From assembly GCA_029891345.1 (NCBI GenBank), contig CM057009.1, forward strand, positions 292,904,966 through 292,968,965: a stretch of DNA of 64,000 bases, given 5' to 3'. The notes under the pieces were generated by a model, which did no database searches, was not told the origin of the DNA, and worked only from the letters and a program-made list of their open reading frames with translations. The position numbers were made by a program, and so were the translations under genes. This document shows, piece after piece, positions 21,561 through 33,420 of this stretch. Each line of letters starts with the position of its first letter. Position 1 is the first letter of the stretch. This DNA is from Dryococelus australis (lineage: Eukaryota > Arthropoda > Insecta > Phasmatodea > Phasmatidae).

Positions 21561-21577
21561 AAGTTATGTGAGTAAAA

Positions 21578-21766
21578 GTGAAAAAAGGTATGGGAGGAAA
21601 ACACAAGACAAAACTACACACCAAGAAATGTGGAATTTTACCATTCATATTTCCAGCATTATCAACCCTTGGAGCCCTAATGGGTGTAGTTTCAGCTCTT
21701 GCTAAATCAGCTAAATCAAGTGGGAAATTAATATATGTTAAATCATATAAAGTTGGACAAGGGTGA
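21578..21766 (+). pseudogene. Polinton 1 adenovirus pX-like hydrophobic protein
   Basis: A short protein with a basic start (GMGGKHKTKLHTKKCG), one hydrophobic segment (ILPFIFPALSTLGALMGVVS) and a basic end (KLIYVKSYKVGQG). This layout is typical of the small pX/pVI-like proteins of adintoviruses and Polintons that follow the PLA2. It sits between PLA2 and protease. The equivalent in Polinton 2 is at 51775-51950. Confidence 0.65.
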
Positions 21767-21869
21767 AAAAACTCCAAACCTAGAGAAAAGTGCAGAAAGT
21801 CTTAAATAGTATTTCAAAGCATGCACTCACAAAGACATTCTTGTATCTGTAAAGTAAATGGATATTCCA

Positions 21870-22190
21870 TACTTCTGAGGTGTGTATATAAGAGACAATT
21901 TACAAAAAAAACCAAACTTCTGTGAATGTGTGGTTGTTAATTTAGATTCTAAACAAAATGAAAGAGAACATTGGGTTGCATTAATTAAGAACATAAATCA
22001 ATTCTTATATTATGATAGTTTCGGTGATATACATCCCCCAATTGAAATGTATAAGTATTTAAAAATATTCAATTAAAGTATAATTATGGAATGGAACAAT
22101 CTCCAAATACTATCAACTGTGGCCATTTATGTTTATGGTTACTGACCAAAATGTAATATAAAAGTAGGTGCATTAGCAAAACCATTTAGT
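21870..22190 (+). pseudogene. Polinton 1 adenain-type cysteine protease
   Basis: It contains EHWVALIKN with the catalytic His, LYYDSFGDIHPP with the Asp region, and a downstream INCGHLCLW block matching the active-site Cys motif of adenovirus-type maturation proteases. The protease would cleave capsid proteins during assembly. Neighbours are the pX-like gene upstream and the penton-like gene downstream, the standard Polinton order. It is broken. Confidence 0.8.
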
Positions 22191-22193
22191 AAT

Positions 22194-22870
22194 ATGTCAA
22201 TTATGTTGATATTAAGTGGAAACATATCACAATTGCATTCAATTTATTTCCAAGCTTTGGCAATAGACAGTGACTGGCAAATAAGCCTAATCGAATTTGT
22301 CTCTTACAATAGCATACCAAATATTGATACGCACAACCAATCATTTACATTCCACATTGACAAAAGACTACAGGATTATGTTACCAGTGGGATATTAAGA
22401 ATTAGAAGATTTGAAACAATCATTAAAGCAGCATTACCTGAAAATGTATATTTCCGATTATGTGGAATTCCAAATACCTTAATTAGTGTTATGCACATTA
22501 ATGTCTAAACAAATTTCATGGAAAACCATTCAATTGCAAATATGTTAGGCTATGTAAGGAGAATGTATCCCACAAATCAATTACACAAATCATCGAAACA
22601 GGTTAACATTTTGTTGGTTAATCTGTCATGTAAATGTAAATATTGTAGGTGGTTTTATATTTGAATGGAAAACTAACAAACACAATGGATGAATTTACAT
22701 GTGCAGTAGCTCCGGGATACAAAATAATTTAAATCTGAGTACCATAATATATCTTTGAGTAGTAGTAAATTTTGCCTATGAAATAGTAATTACAATTATC
22801 GATCACAATATTAAATATATTAATTTTAGAAATGAAGAAATTACTGTGCGATTATATTTAAAGAAAAGTA
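22194..22870 (+). pseudogene. Polinton 1 penton-like minor capsid protein
   Basis: The start resembles the Polinton minor capsid protein (LSGNISQLHSIYFQALAID), followed by W-Q-I-S-L-I-E-F, HNQSFTFHIDKRLQDYV, ISVMHINV and a C-terminal half alignable with 50655-51026 of Polinton 2. This is the single-jelly-roll penton of the Polinton capsid. It lies between protease and major capsid gene. It is broken. Confidence 0.7.
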
Positions 22871-22904
22871 TATAAACAATTGCATTCAGTGCACACTGCA
22901 ATCA

Positions 22905-23100
22905 AAATGGGTATTGTGTATAATAGTCAATACGGACGTAAAGTGGGTGGTTCAGTTAAAAACTGTTTTCCTAAGAAATAAATTTCGAGGAAAGAAACTA
23001 TAAAAATATGTAAACAGAACCATAAAACAATCACTTCAATTAAGAACCCCACGAGGTTAGCACAGGATAACAAATGGTTTTTAAGGGAATTAGGTTATAG
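22905..23100 (+). pseudogene. Polinton 1 small basic protein remnant
   Basis: It starts MGIVYNSQYGRKVGGSVKN and continues with a Lys/Arg-rich region ending in FLRELGYRVNRNGKH just before the major capsid start. Polinton 2 has the same MGVVYNS start and LGYIVNRNGRH end at 50430-50610. A basic core-like protein in this slot is common in Polintons. Its role is not known to me. Confidence 0.5.
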
Positions 23101-23111
23101 GGTTAATAGAA

Positions 23112-24360
23112 ATGGAAAACATACTTAATGTTGAACAACCCATAAGTTATAAAGATGCATTCACCAATATGGAAATACCTGTGTATGAACCATTCCGAGG
23201 AGCTCTGTACATGTTTCCATCAGAAATAATGATTTCTATTTTAACTCATGACATTCTCATGATACTGTCGAAATCAAGTTTTAGTTTCAGAGAAACAATT
23301 AAAGAGACTGCCAGTGCAACTAATTCAGTAACTACAGGAATAGTGAGAAATAGAATACTTCATTTAATCGACAGAATCTCATATCTGCCCAATGAAGGTG
23401 AAATTGACTAAACATGAGATACTGGAATTACTTCCACGATAAAGATATATCTTTCGTATACTGTACACAATCTTTATACATGGCTAATGGCTGGGTGGAG
23501 CAATGCTAGCAATTACAAACTGCAAATAAAGCAAAGTGGAAAATACGAAATCATAATACTACTAAGTATGCTACTTCGATTTGTTAAAGACTATAGACAT
23601 GTTGTATTCAATGCTAAACAGGAATTAGTTATTCTATTTGCTAATATGCATTTAAACACTATATACAACACAGTCAATTATGAGGAAGGTGTAACATTTG
23701 AATTATACAGTGTTGAATGGTTGATGCCATATATTGAAATTAACACTCATTAACACAAAGTTCCTAAAGTATATTTAAAAAGGAAAGACTCTAGACACTG
23801 CATTCAGGTTATGGTGTTTGGAAATGTTTCCATCACTACCAGCATCAGAAAAAAATTGTATGGAATGTGAAATAAAGCTTTTCATACAAAAAACTGATAT
23901 CTGTTGTTATAAATTATCAAACAATACATCAAAAAAATTTAAAAGCAGACTGATCAGTGTTTTATTGCAATATGAAAAACATTAAATTGTATTTAAATAG
24001 TCAAGCCTATCCCTATATGGATTTCAATCCAAACTTTGAAAATTGAGAATTCCTTATTTGCTACAATATGTACATGAAATTCCAGGAAATGTATTACAAC
24101 AAACTTAATGCACTGACCCTAGTACCTGAATCATGTAAGACCAGAGGACCATTATTCATATTTGACACCAACAAATAAAATGAGACCATTAGCAATAATG
24201 TTATATATTCTTAAATTGAAATAATTGCAAACACACCCATTCCACCAAATACTCAAGCTTATGTATTGATAAATCATGATACATTAGTAAGTTATAATGT
24301 AAGAGATAAATTGGTTAAAGTACTGATATGAGCCAGTACATGACAAACTACAGTTGCAAC
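23112..24360 (+). pseudogene. Polinton 1 hexon-like major capsid protein
   Basis: It starts MENILNVEQPISYKDAFTN and includes EIPVYEPFRGALYMFPSEI, RNRILHLIDR, LMAGWSNASNYKLQI and FELYSVEWLMPYIEIN. These align throughout with 49190-50416 of Polinton 2. This is the double-jelly-roll capsid protein, the main shell component. The C-terminal third is weaker. It is broken, with several disruptions. Confidence 0.8.
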
Positions 24361-24416
24361 AAGATCTTCGGCATTGTGCAACATTTTTAGACTCCAGATA
24401 GGTTTATCTTTAAAAA

Positions 24417-24800
24417 ATGGCTATTTCAGACATAGAAGACCACACAACCATTTTTAGCTTCAAACGAACATTCGACTGGAAATACCTAAATCAAAAATAC
24501 CAGAAGACCAATAGATGGGTTACTAAAAGTCACCATGGTTTAACATGGGAGTGTCGGTGTATGGACTATGGAAATATAGAAGATATTTGCAAGAACTACT
24601 TGAAAAATTGTGAGATATATATATTTGTTGACTCGACCAAAAATGGTTATTAGAGAGTGTATGGAATGGGAAAGTAACTGATATTCAAGAAGACTACAAA
24701 TGTCCTTCATTCAAACAACTATGTAAAACATATGGATATAAATCACCATTCATTTCAGCAGGCAAAAACTCTGAGCTAATGTTGTAATTGTTGTTGATGA
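24417..24800 (+). pseudogene. Polinton 1 conserved ORF downstream of capsid gene
   Basis: The start MAISDIEDHTTIFSFKRTFD then NRWVTKSHHGLTWECRCMDY and DICKNYLKNCEIYIFV aligns with 48665-49095 in Polinton 2, where WVTNHHHHLKWESG and DICKHYLNNWEIYV are found. The His pairs and W-E-x-x-C/G look functionally conserved. The family is not recognised. It always follows the capsid gene here, so a virion or replication role is possible but unproven. Confidence 0.5.
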
Positions 24801-26283
24801 CTGATTAGGGTGAAGTGGGAGATGAATCACTGCGAGAATCTGCAGTCGATGTTATACAACTATTATGGCAATACCTGTGGTGAGGGAAGATTACGACTTA
24901 ACAAATGTAATTTGGTATTTAAAAGTCCTTGGTTTGTGCAAACCAATCTAGTTTAATGATGGCAGAAAATGATAATTACATCATGTGCTTGTATATACAT
25001 AAATCCAAGTGTAAATTGAATATTAGAACATTGTATGCCCATTAGAGTAAACTGTATAGAGCATATCTGGGAAAGAAATAAAAATTACTATTTCAGGAAC
25101 ATATTTTGAGAAGCTATGTTTCTGAGGATTGAAGAATGACTTTTGAAGAATAAGGAAAGACTTTTGAGGAATAAGGAACAATTTTTGTGAAATAATGAAC
25201 AAAATCTGTGTTAAGCAAGTGGGTAAACAACCTATACTGTATATTTGTTTTGTTCAAGTGTAAGTATTTTGTGTTACATCCTATAGTTTTGTTAAAAAAA
25301 ATGCTTGTCTGTTATGTAAGTTTCGAAACATCCTGTATATGAATTTTGTAATCAAGTCCGTACATATTATCATTCCCTCTGTGAATGATTCAACATATAG
25401 TACTGTATGATTCTTGTAAAAATTTATTGCTAAATATTTTCGAGAAAACAAACTGGTGTGTATCTTATTGTATTTACCAATTCCCTTTAAGATTGTGTAT
25501 CAGTGTGAGAAAATAACATGCATTGATTAACCAAATGTCCTAATAAAAGAAATTGTGTGAATATTAAATGTGAAGGAATCCACAAAGTTACTAATGGTGT
25601 AGCGAGATACAACTTACATGTTAAATAAATGGTTTCTATCGAAACAAGTAGTAGTTTATAAGGACAATAGATGTTAATTGAACTCCTCAAGAAAATTACT
25701 CTCGAGTATGTATCAGAAAACCTAATAACTTTCTGTCTCACAGCAAACAAAGTTTGTCTAACCGTAATAGGAAATGCCATTTCATTAGAATAAATACTGA
25801 CACAAACATTTTAAATATTTGAAAATATGGGAGTTCACCGAGAAAACGTGATCTGGGGATCAAACCTTCTAATTGTTCAACCTTCATAATTTTTAACAAT
25901 GAAGTGAATTTAAAACTATGACGACAATGATCTCACTGTGTTTTATGCATGACATAGTAAATAAAGACGATTTCATGTAAAATGATGCTATTGCGAGTAA
26001 TTACATTTTCTGTGTTTTTTTCATGTAAGTAATGTTTCTTTTTTTAACCATTTTACAAATATTATTTCTACCTCAGCTCCAAAATTTCACATAATATTTA
26101 TTAAGTGAAAGTGTATTAATTTGATTCATTCCGAGAAGTGAAATGCAATTATTGGGATACATCTATTCATTTGATGTTATATTTATTTTACAATTAACAA
26201 TAGAGATGTAATTTAGTCTACACCACTTCTTAGTATGTGTGTAAATCAGTTCATTTGATGTGTAAATTGTTACAACATTTTGT
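24801..26283. other. Polinton 1 interior without recognised genes
   Basis: AT-rich sequence with only short ORFs. No polymerase motif was seen on either strand. Confidence 0.4.
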
Positions 26284-26500
26284 GTGCTAGGCTTGTATAG
26301 AAAGCCCTCAGTTTTGAAGCAAGAATGTGTGTGTAGGGCAGCTAGCAGGCTTCCTCATACCTTCCCTCGCATTTCCACTGCCGGAGTGTGGACCTGCAGC
26401 ATTCCCTCGGGGAGACACCTAGATCTTAGCGACCATGGCTTGACAGCCTCCAATGGTTTTTGGAGATGCGGGCAACCGACTTTCAAGCAAAAACATTAAA
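26284..26500. other. GC-rich insert in Polinton 1
   Basis: A sharp rise in GC relative to the AT-rich surroundings, with an open frame that shows no domain. It probably belongs to a short repeat inserted later. Confidence 0.3.
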
Positions 26501-26726
26501 AACATTAATTTAAATTTATTACAACCAACCATCGATAATTAAATACATATTCCATTTTCCTGATGTAATTCAGAAAATATTTCCAATTGTTCATTCACGT
26601 AATTGTTACATACAAACGTAATTAAACCTTATTACATGTAATGTCTGATACTGAATGATTAATAAGTATTTCAATACTGTTTCCACACTAAAATTAATAA
26701 CAGAAAATGGTTCATTCATGAATCCG

Positions 26727-26885
26727 ACCTCCGTGGTGCAGGTTGTTACATATTGGCTCCAGTGTTCAAATCCTGTGTAAGGCATGGATGTTAATTAAGT
26801 TAGTCTGTAAGCCATCCCCTTCCAGGCTTTCAAACGTAAAATCAGAGGATGTTAGAAAGCCCTATACAATTCATTTACTGACTAT
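26727..26885 (+). repeat. tRNA-derived SINE (second family) inside Polinton 1
   Basis: The head reads CGACCTCCGTGGTGCAGGTT, then GTTACATATTGGCTCC and a B-box-like AGTGTTCAAATCCTG. A body follows with GTAAGGCATGGATGT, CAGTCTGT-like and GCCATCCCCTTCCAGGCTTT segments. It differs from S1. It must have inserted after Polinton 1. Confidence 0.6.
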
Positions 26886-27489
26886 TAACATGAAAGCATA
26901 TTTGAAACAAGTACACCTAATAATTGATTAAATACACTTTGCACAGTATAGTTCAGAACAGAAAGTCGGTCATGTACGCACTCATTACATAGAAATGTAT
27001 TCACATAATTACACCTAATGTTTGTTACGAATTAATTAATTACTATTTCGAGTTACATTACACACTATAATTCACAACAGAAATTCGTTAAGTCATGAAC
27101 TCAATATGCATATTCTTCATTAGTGATTAATTATTAATAAGTGTGTTTCTAATCCATATTGCAATACAGGTCCCATGCTATAATTCGGAAAAGAAAATTC
27201 TCATTCACAAACTGGGTAAAAAAACATGTATTTAAACTAATTATGTCTAAGCATTTGTTCCTAATTGATAAATTAATATACACATATTCCAACCTATATC
27301 GCATTAAGATTTTTAATTACATTAAAAGTCATATTAGATTATGATTTCCATGGTAAAATTAGGGAAACATGTTCGTTTGTGAAACAAAGCTTTTAATATT
27401 ATTTTAGTTTGATAAAATTTAATTAAATTTTAAGAAAAATGTTATTTCATTGCTAGAAATGCATATAAATGATATTTAAGCTGACTCTC

Positions 27490-27887
27490 CTTATGTACTA
27501 TACACGAAGGGGTAGGGTGGGGAGATGGGGGTCCGGAGATATAACCACACCCCTACCTGCTCCTAGGCCATTAGTCATCCGCCAGCAGCTGTGGGAGGAG
27601 CATTGTGCTGTTAGCATGTAGGGGTCCGGGAGCTGTTGTTCGCTCCTTGCTATGTCCTTAGTATGTCGGACTCGGGGTCGGACCAGTGACATCACCACTC
27701 ATCCTCGGGGTCGGAGTGCGCTGTCTTCGCGACAAGTGCTGTTGGTATTCCGAAACTCCGCACACAGCTGCTAGCTCCGGGGGGTGCCATTTCTCGAGCC
27801 GCACCCCTGGACTTGAGTAAGCTCACCGCACACAGCACTCTGGGTTCGCACTGTACTCCAGGCAACCTCCTTAGCCACTGCACTAAC
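27490..27887 (-). repeat. GC-rich SINE-like element inside Polinton 1
   Basis: On the minus strand it begins GGTAGCAGTTAGTGCAGTGG (a good A-box match), then TAAGGAGGTTGCCTGG and a B-box-like GTGCGAACCCAGAG. About 320 bp of GC-rich body follow, down to a CCACCCTACCCCTTCG edge near 27507. There is no match to S1. The two short minus ORFs over it are shadows. Confidence 0.5.
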
Positions 27888-28250
27888 TGCTACCTTCATT
27901 TACCACTATTGGAATTGTGGTAGTAAACATATTAATGTAAATAAATAAGTTTAACAATTTAGGGTATTTTATAATTAGTATGTTTAAATAGCAATTTTTC
28001 TTGGTAATATTAATATAAATCTGTAACTCAAATATTATATTTTACAGTTTTAAACCTATTGGTATTACAGTTTGCATTGGTATGGAAAAAATTTTTTTTT
28101 CATAAAACTACTTTATATTATAAAATTGGTTGTGCTTTTCCATTAATGTAAATTATTGATTGCCTGACAATTTCTTGCATTTGAAGATTTAGTTGAGATT
28201 TTTTTAATATACCGAGAAGGAGAAGGAGCCTTTACTTTAGCGAGTAATGT

Positions 28251-28870
28251 GTTGGGGGGAGGGTTTGTGTGACTGTGAGCTTGAATTGACAGAACAAAAA
28301 AAAAGAAATATGGGGAAGTGTCCCACATTCCAAGAGTGTTGTGGAAGGCAGAGTATGAATCGCTCCTCCCTTTTTGGTCAGTGATTGGTTTTGAATGGTG
28401 ATGACTGATGAGAATGGTTGAATGTGTATATGGAGTTGTTGATGCTTGAGTAATGTGTGAGGGGGATGGGTACATAGTATTATTCTTTAATATGTAACTA
28501 GTTTTTAAAATTTGTTTTATGTATGTGTTTTATGTATGTATGTTGGGGAGGGTTTGTGTAGATGAGAGTGCGTATGGGTGAAGAGGAGGAGATGTGCCGC
28601 CATGTTTCACGAATCTAGGAAGGCAAAATATGTCTCTCTCTCCCTTGGACCCACTGTTTTGAATGTTGATGGATTTATGGAGTTGACTGAATTTGTGTAT
28701 GGAGAATTTGATGCTTGTGTGCGTATGTGATAATTGGGTTGGGTATCTAGTATAGTATAGTTTAGTTTGTTTTTAGTATGTACTATATAATTGTTTTTTT
28801 AAATAATTTTTTTAATTAAATTTTTTTAATCTGTTGGGGAGGGTTTGTGTGAGAGTGCTTTAACAACTAT
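28251..28870 (+). repeat. Degenerate 291 bp tandem repeat in Polinton 1
   Basis: GTTGGGGAGGGTTTGTGT recurs at 28251, 28542 and 28833, exactly 291 bp apart each time. The intervening units share GTGATGAATGTTGATGG-like and TGATGCTTG segments. Two units plus the start of a third are present, moderately diverged. Confidence 0.75.
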
Positions 28871-30296
28871 CAATATAATATTTCATTCATGTTGTTATGC
28901 ATCTTTAAAAGTGAATGATTTGACAATGAAGCAAATGGTATGTCTGAGCGATGACGTGGATCAAAGATACAGTGTTTTGTTATGTCTTTTACAAACCCAT
29001 TCAAGTGTAATTGATTTTTATACATTACAAAAAAATACAATGAGTTTATGTACAACACACTCTTGCTCTGTTGGTTTTGTAGTTATATTTATTTGTTAGA
29101 TTTTTATATTTTAAGAAATAAAATTTATTAGCTCGCTGTGTAACATTAATAGTAGATATACACATAAAGTATGTTATCAATATTTATTCTAATACACAAA
29201 TAGTCTGCTAAATATCGTCTTCACGTCCATAACATGAAAGTATAGTTGAATATGGTTTACTAATAGTGTCTTTAGATAATGTGTTTTCAACAGATTCGTG
29301 GAATATTAAAACAAGTAATATTTTTGTTTGCTACATTTACGAGAATGTGTAGGGACGTAAACGGTCATCTAGCTTGGAGTGGTTTCATGATGGTGTTACT
29401 AGTTAGCATCTTAACCTAGAATAAGCATCTAGGAGTATTAAAACACAAAGAACTTTTTTTGTTTTTTAAATGAGATAGTGAAGAACCTAGTAGTCATATA
29501 TAGCATTTTAACTAAGAAATTTGAGTAAATACAGTGTGTTCGGCTTAGAAGAGGGGAGTATACTGCTTTATATTAAATAGCCCGAGCATAAGGTTTTGAC
29601 AGATACACATAAATATTATTATCAAAGCTGAATATAATGATTAAAGGAATTAAAAAATTATGTCAAATAATTTTTTCTTAAATTGAAACTATACCATAAC
29701 AAGTGGATCACGTATTACAGAATCTTTATATATATATTGAAACAAGAGAGTGGATTTAATGTGACAATGATTATGGTATAGGGTAGAAGAAGAAAATATA
29801 TGGAAACATAACAGAGTTAAACACGTATATTTTTCAATCACGCGCCCACCTAGTGTTTTCCATTAAGAACAAACACAGGAAATTAAATACTGAACACATA
29901 AAATACACTTGCGAAATAAACAGACCAATCATTTAATGAGAAGTGAGACCTTCAAAAAGGTAATATAACATATTAGGTTATAGGTTTTCTACAGCTGTGA
30001 GTCTACATGCTGCTACTGATGTCTGCTTGAAACATGAGCTGCTATACACAAAGCCTGTATAATACAGAGATATGGTGTACACTATAAAGTACATTTAATG
30101 CATAATTAGACAAATATTTCCTATACTATCATAGCATGGTGAATAGTATTTTTAAACAAAAATAGCGAACACTATGAAACAGTTTTACGATGTAATACTA
30201 CATTTATTGTTATAACAGAGTACTAAAATTAGTGTAACACATGAGGGAAACATGAGTTGGGAACTTAAAAATAAATGTGTGTAAACATGACCATTC
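28871..30296. other. Polinton 1 interior without recognised genes
   Basis: AT-rich non-coding sequence leading into the right inverted repeat. Weak similarity to 18215-18500 in inverted orientation may mark a diverged inner part of the repeat. Confidence 0.35.
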
Positions 30297-32803
30297 TGAA
30301 ATTAATATTTACGATTTAGGCGATATAATAAGGTTAACTAATACATTTGTGAAGACATACTTGTTTGTTAAATACATAGCATATTAATATGTGATTTGTT
30401 AGGTATAGGGAAATTTTGTAAAATAATTTTGGTTTTTAACGTCATGTACAAAATTTGGTGTGTGATATAAAGGATTATTTGAATTTTTCAAACTGTTGTT
30501 TTGTTAACACTCTAAGCAGCTTGTGTGTGTGAATATGTGGTTCGGTCATATGGAAGTTTACACGCAAATGCAAATCATAATGTTTTTAATGTTCTTGGTT
30601 ATGCATGGTTAAATAACAATACTTGAAACTATGTCTCATTTGTAACTCATACGACTCTGAACTTGTAAACACACTTGTGTAATATACTTTGAAACTGATG
30701 TGAATATATATTTTAGTAATGTCAGTTGGGTGTCTTATATTAAATCTTCGAGTTCTCCCTAAAATGAGTGTGCTATATACGGCAAATACATTAATAATCG
30801 AACTATGGCATTAAGTGTCAGCACACTATGACAGTTGAAAGAAAGACTTTTGAATATCACAAATATATATTACATTCGTTGAAAGCAATTTTTAATTGTT
30901 ACAATATTTTAACACATAACATACTATAATATATAGGAATGATATCTAATTTTTTTTAATTATTTTTAAAACACGATGTATAGGTCATGCTTAGTAATAC
31001 ATTAAAATGGACTTCAAATTTGGGAAATAATACAACATGATTGGGTTTGAATGGTGTGATTTGCGTAATTTGGAAATTATTGTAACATAAATTCTCTTTA
31101 AAGTATACTTGGGATTTGAGAGTTGAATATTTCAAATGGTTGGCTTGCCAACTGTCGTTTCCTCATTGCCCCTAAAGTGGATGGTGTGAGAAAGATGGGG
31201 AAGAGAGAGAGATGGAGCACACTCTAGCACGAGCAGAGGGGCACTGTTCAGATACAGTGCAGTGGATGCGAGGACTGGTGCTCAGTGTAGGGAGCAGCGG
31301 AAATATCTACACTGTTGAGATCCTTTTTCACACAACAGTTATCATTCATACTTGCGCATCTAACAAATAGGAACGGAAAATTAAGTTCTTACATTTATTG
31401 TGTAATATAGTTTAATAATAATAACTTTTAAATTTTTATAAAACAAAATGCATCATATAGCAGTTTGGATACATGTGACATACTGCCGAAATGAGAGTTT
31501 ATGGAGGTGAAGCGAGGTGGGGTTGTGTCGAGACACGGATGGAGCAGCGAGGGGCCACACCTGGCTGGTGCGAGGGATTGCTGTATTACAGAGCTGATGA
31601 GGGAGGCACGCTAAGTTTAAACGTGAGTTGCATGTGATGAGTATGTTAATTGCATTTTTACCAAACACTCATATTCTTGGTTGTAAAATGATTTTTGTGC
31701 TGGTTATAATTTAATTTCATGTGGTTCATGTAATTGTTGTGTGTGAAATTTGAATAGTTTAATTGAGGTTACGTCGTGTTTAATTAAAAGTCATTCCTTG
31801 CTTGTTTCGTGTGATTCATACTTGGATTTTAAAGTGTGCATTGTAATTGTTTCTGTTGTTTGTCATAAGTTATATATTGTTAGGAAAAATGTTATACAGG
31901 GCGGGATAGTAAAGTGGTGATTTATTGATTTATTAATTTATTTATGTATTTATATTTTGAATGTTTGGTTCATAGATGTGTGGTGGAATCATTACGTGTG
32001 TGTCGTAATTGTAATTCAGGGTAAGTCGTTTGGATTGTTTTGTGATATTTTATGTTTTTATTTATGGAGTGTGATGCTGTTTTTATTTCAATCAGCATTT
32101 TCTGTGTTGATTCATTTGTTATGTTGGGGTAGAAGTTTTTTCTGATTGCTTATGTGTGGTTCCTAGCTTTTTTGCGTGTAATTGTATTTATAAGCATGTC
32201 ATATTTATGTTTGATTCGTAAATTGTATTTGTGCATATTTTGCAATAATCTAATGTAGTGTAGATCGTAATTTGCCCATTCGTTTCTTCTCTTGCTTGGG
32301 AGGGGCAGTATACTCAATTTCTTTGTATTTCATATTTAATCTTAGTAATATGTAAATATTTGGAATAAACTATGTATTATCTGTGGCATGTGAAGTGGTA
32401 TTTTGTGTAATTCTTGTGTATTTCCTAATAATTTGATGGTGCGGGATAAATTCAGTCCCACGTATATCTAAAAAAAAACATATTCGAAGTACAGATTTCC
32501 AACCTCAGTCGCTCGCCGTTTCACATATCTAAAACTTAGTATTCATTCATACAGTGAACAAGGCAGACATGTACACACTCCAGACACACCCTCCCCTCTC
32601 ACCCAGCCAACCTCCTCAGTGTTCTTCCCAACAGCAAGCAAGGCGGATATAATTTGGTGCTCCTCTTGACATCCCCTCCCCCTCGACCAGTCTCCTATCT
32701 CACAACACACACAGTCTTTGAAGGCAACGGACATATATTGAGCCCTAAGCCACTCTTGCCCCAAAATTACACTTATGACAATCTTGCACCAAACTCTTTC
32801 TCC

Positions 32804-32873
<70 letters not shown>

Positions 32874-33180
32874 TGCCCCCACCTCTCACGGCTCATTGCC
32901 TGCCATGTGTCCAAGGGTGAATATCTATGCTGCTCTCCCAAAATAACCTTATGATACTTAACACCTTCAATGACAATTATACATACAATCATAATTGGAA
33001 AAAGTTACCCTTTTAACACTTAACCCTTTACCTGTAATTAAAGAATCAACACTTTTAATCAAATTTAAACCTTTACCTGTAATTAACTCTTTACCTGTAT
33101 CTACCAGTAATAAATTAATTAACCTTCTCAATCAAGCAGGTGCCATTAATCATATCCAGAACCCCTATGCTCCCACTACT
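30297..33180. repeat. Polinton 1 right terminal inverted repeat
   Basis: The reverse complement matches 15548-18215 along its length and ends GGGTTCTGGATATGATTAAT-style blocks inward of the AGTAGT terminus. It is longer than the left arm partly because of a (TC)n(TA)n expansion at 32799-32871. The ORFs listed in this arm (31453-33273) are shadows or repeat-derived. Confidence 0.85.
32799..32871. repeat. (TC)n(TA)n microsatellite in Polinton 1 right arm
   Basis: About 25 bp of TC followed by about 46 bp of TA. The equivalent site in the left arm (about 15863-15871) holds only a short ATATATAT, so the run expanded in one arm. Confidence 0.9.
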
Positions 33181-33420
33181 AATGAATTTGCGGCATGCAA
33201 ATTAAAAGGACGACATATTCTATATTCTGATGACGCGAATGTTTTCTACACAGGGAAAAAACATCTGTTGTAATAAACTCAAAAAATACATAACATAAGG
33301 ACATTAATAAATTTGTAAGAAATAATTTAATTAAGCACTGAAGAAGATAAAACTAACTACATGATCCTAACTAAACCGATCCAAACAGTAGACCGTGCTC
33401 CCACAGGCATCATTAGCGAA
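33181..33420 (+). mobile_element. Jockey/CR1-type LINE, continuation right of Polinton 1
   Basis: It begins with the AATGAA duplication and reads CKLKGRHILYSDDANVFYTG, the reverse transcriptase YxDD block (here YSDD), followed by thumb-like segments such as a STEEDKTNYMILTKP piece near 33340-33395. It is the direct sequel to the segment ending FIYIN at 15547, so one LINE copy was split by the Polinton. Similarity is lost beyond about 33420. Confidence 0.75.

Larger units (their letters stand above)
15548..33180. mobile_element. Polinton 1 (Maverick/adintovirus-like), 17.6 kb, broken fossil
   Basis: The termini are AGTAGTGGGAGCATAGGGG and its reverse complement ending CCCCTATGCTCCCACTACT, with a near-perfect 6 bp target duplication. 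Very long inverted repeats frame integrase, integrase-adjacent ORF and fibre-like ORF on minus, then PLA2, pX-like, protease, penton-like, small basic, major capsid and one conserved ORF on plus. The right-hand 5.5 kb between 24.8 and 30.3 kb has no recognisable gene but holds later SINE insertions and tandem repeats. No DNA polymerase B or FtsK-type ATPase was recognised. All genes are disrupted, with dozens of breaks overall. Inverted-repeat divergence by eye, about 10-20% where compared, indicates an old insertion. It sits inside the reverse transcriptase of a LINE. Confidence 0.88.

Noticed and set aside
32543-32992. 149-codon minus ORF and 88-codon plus ORF
   Set aside because: Both run through the (TC)n(TA)n microsatellite inside the Polinton 1 right arm and are low-complexity artefacts.
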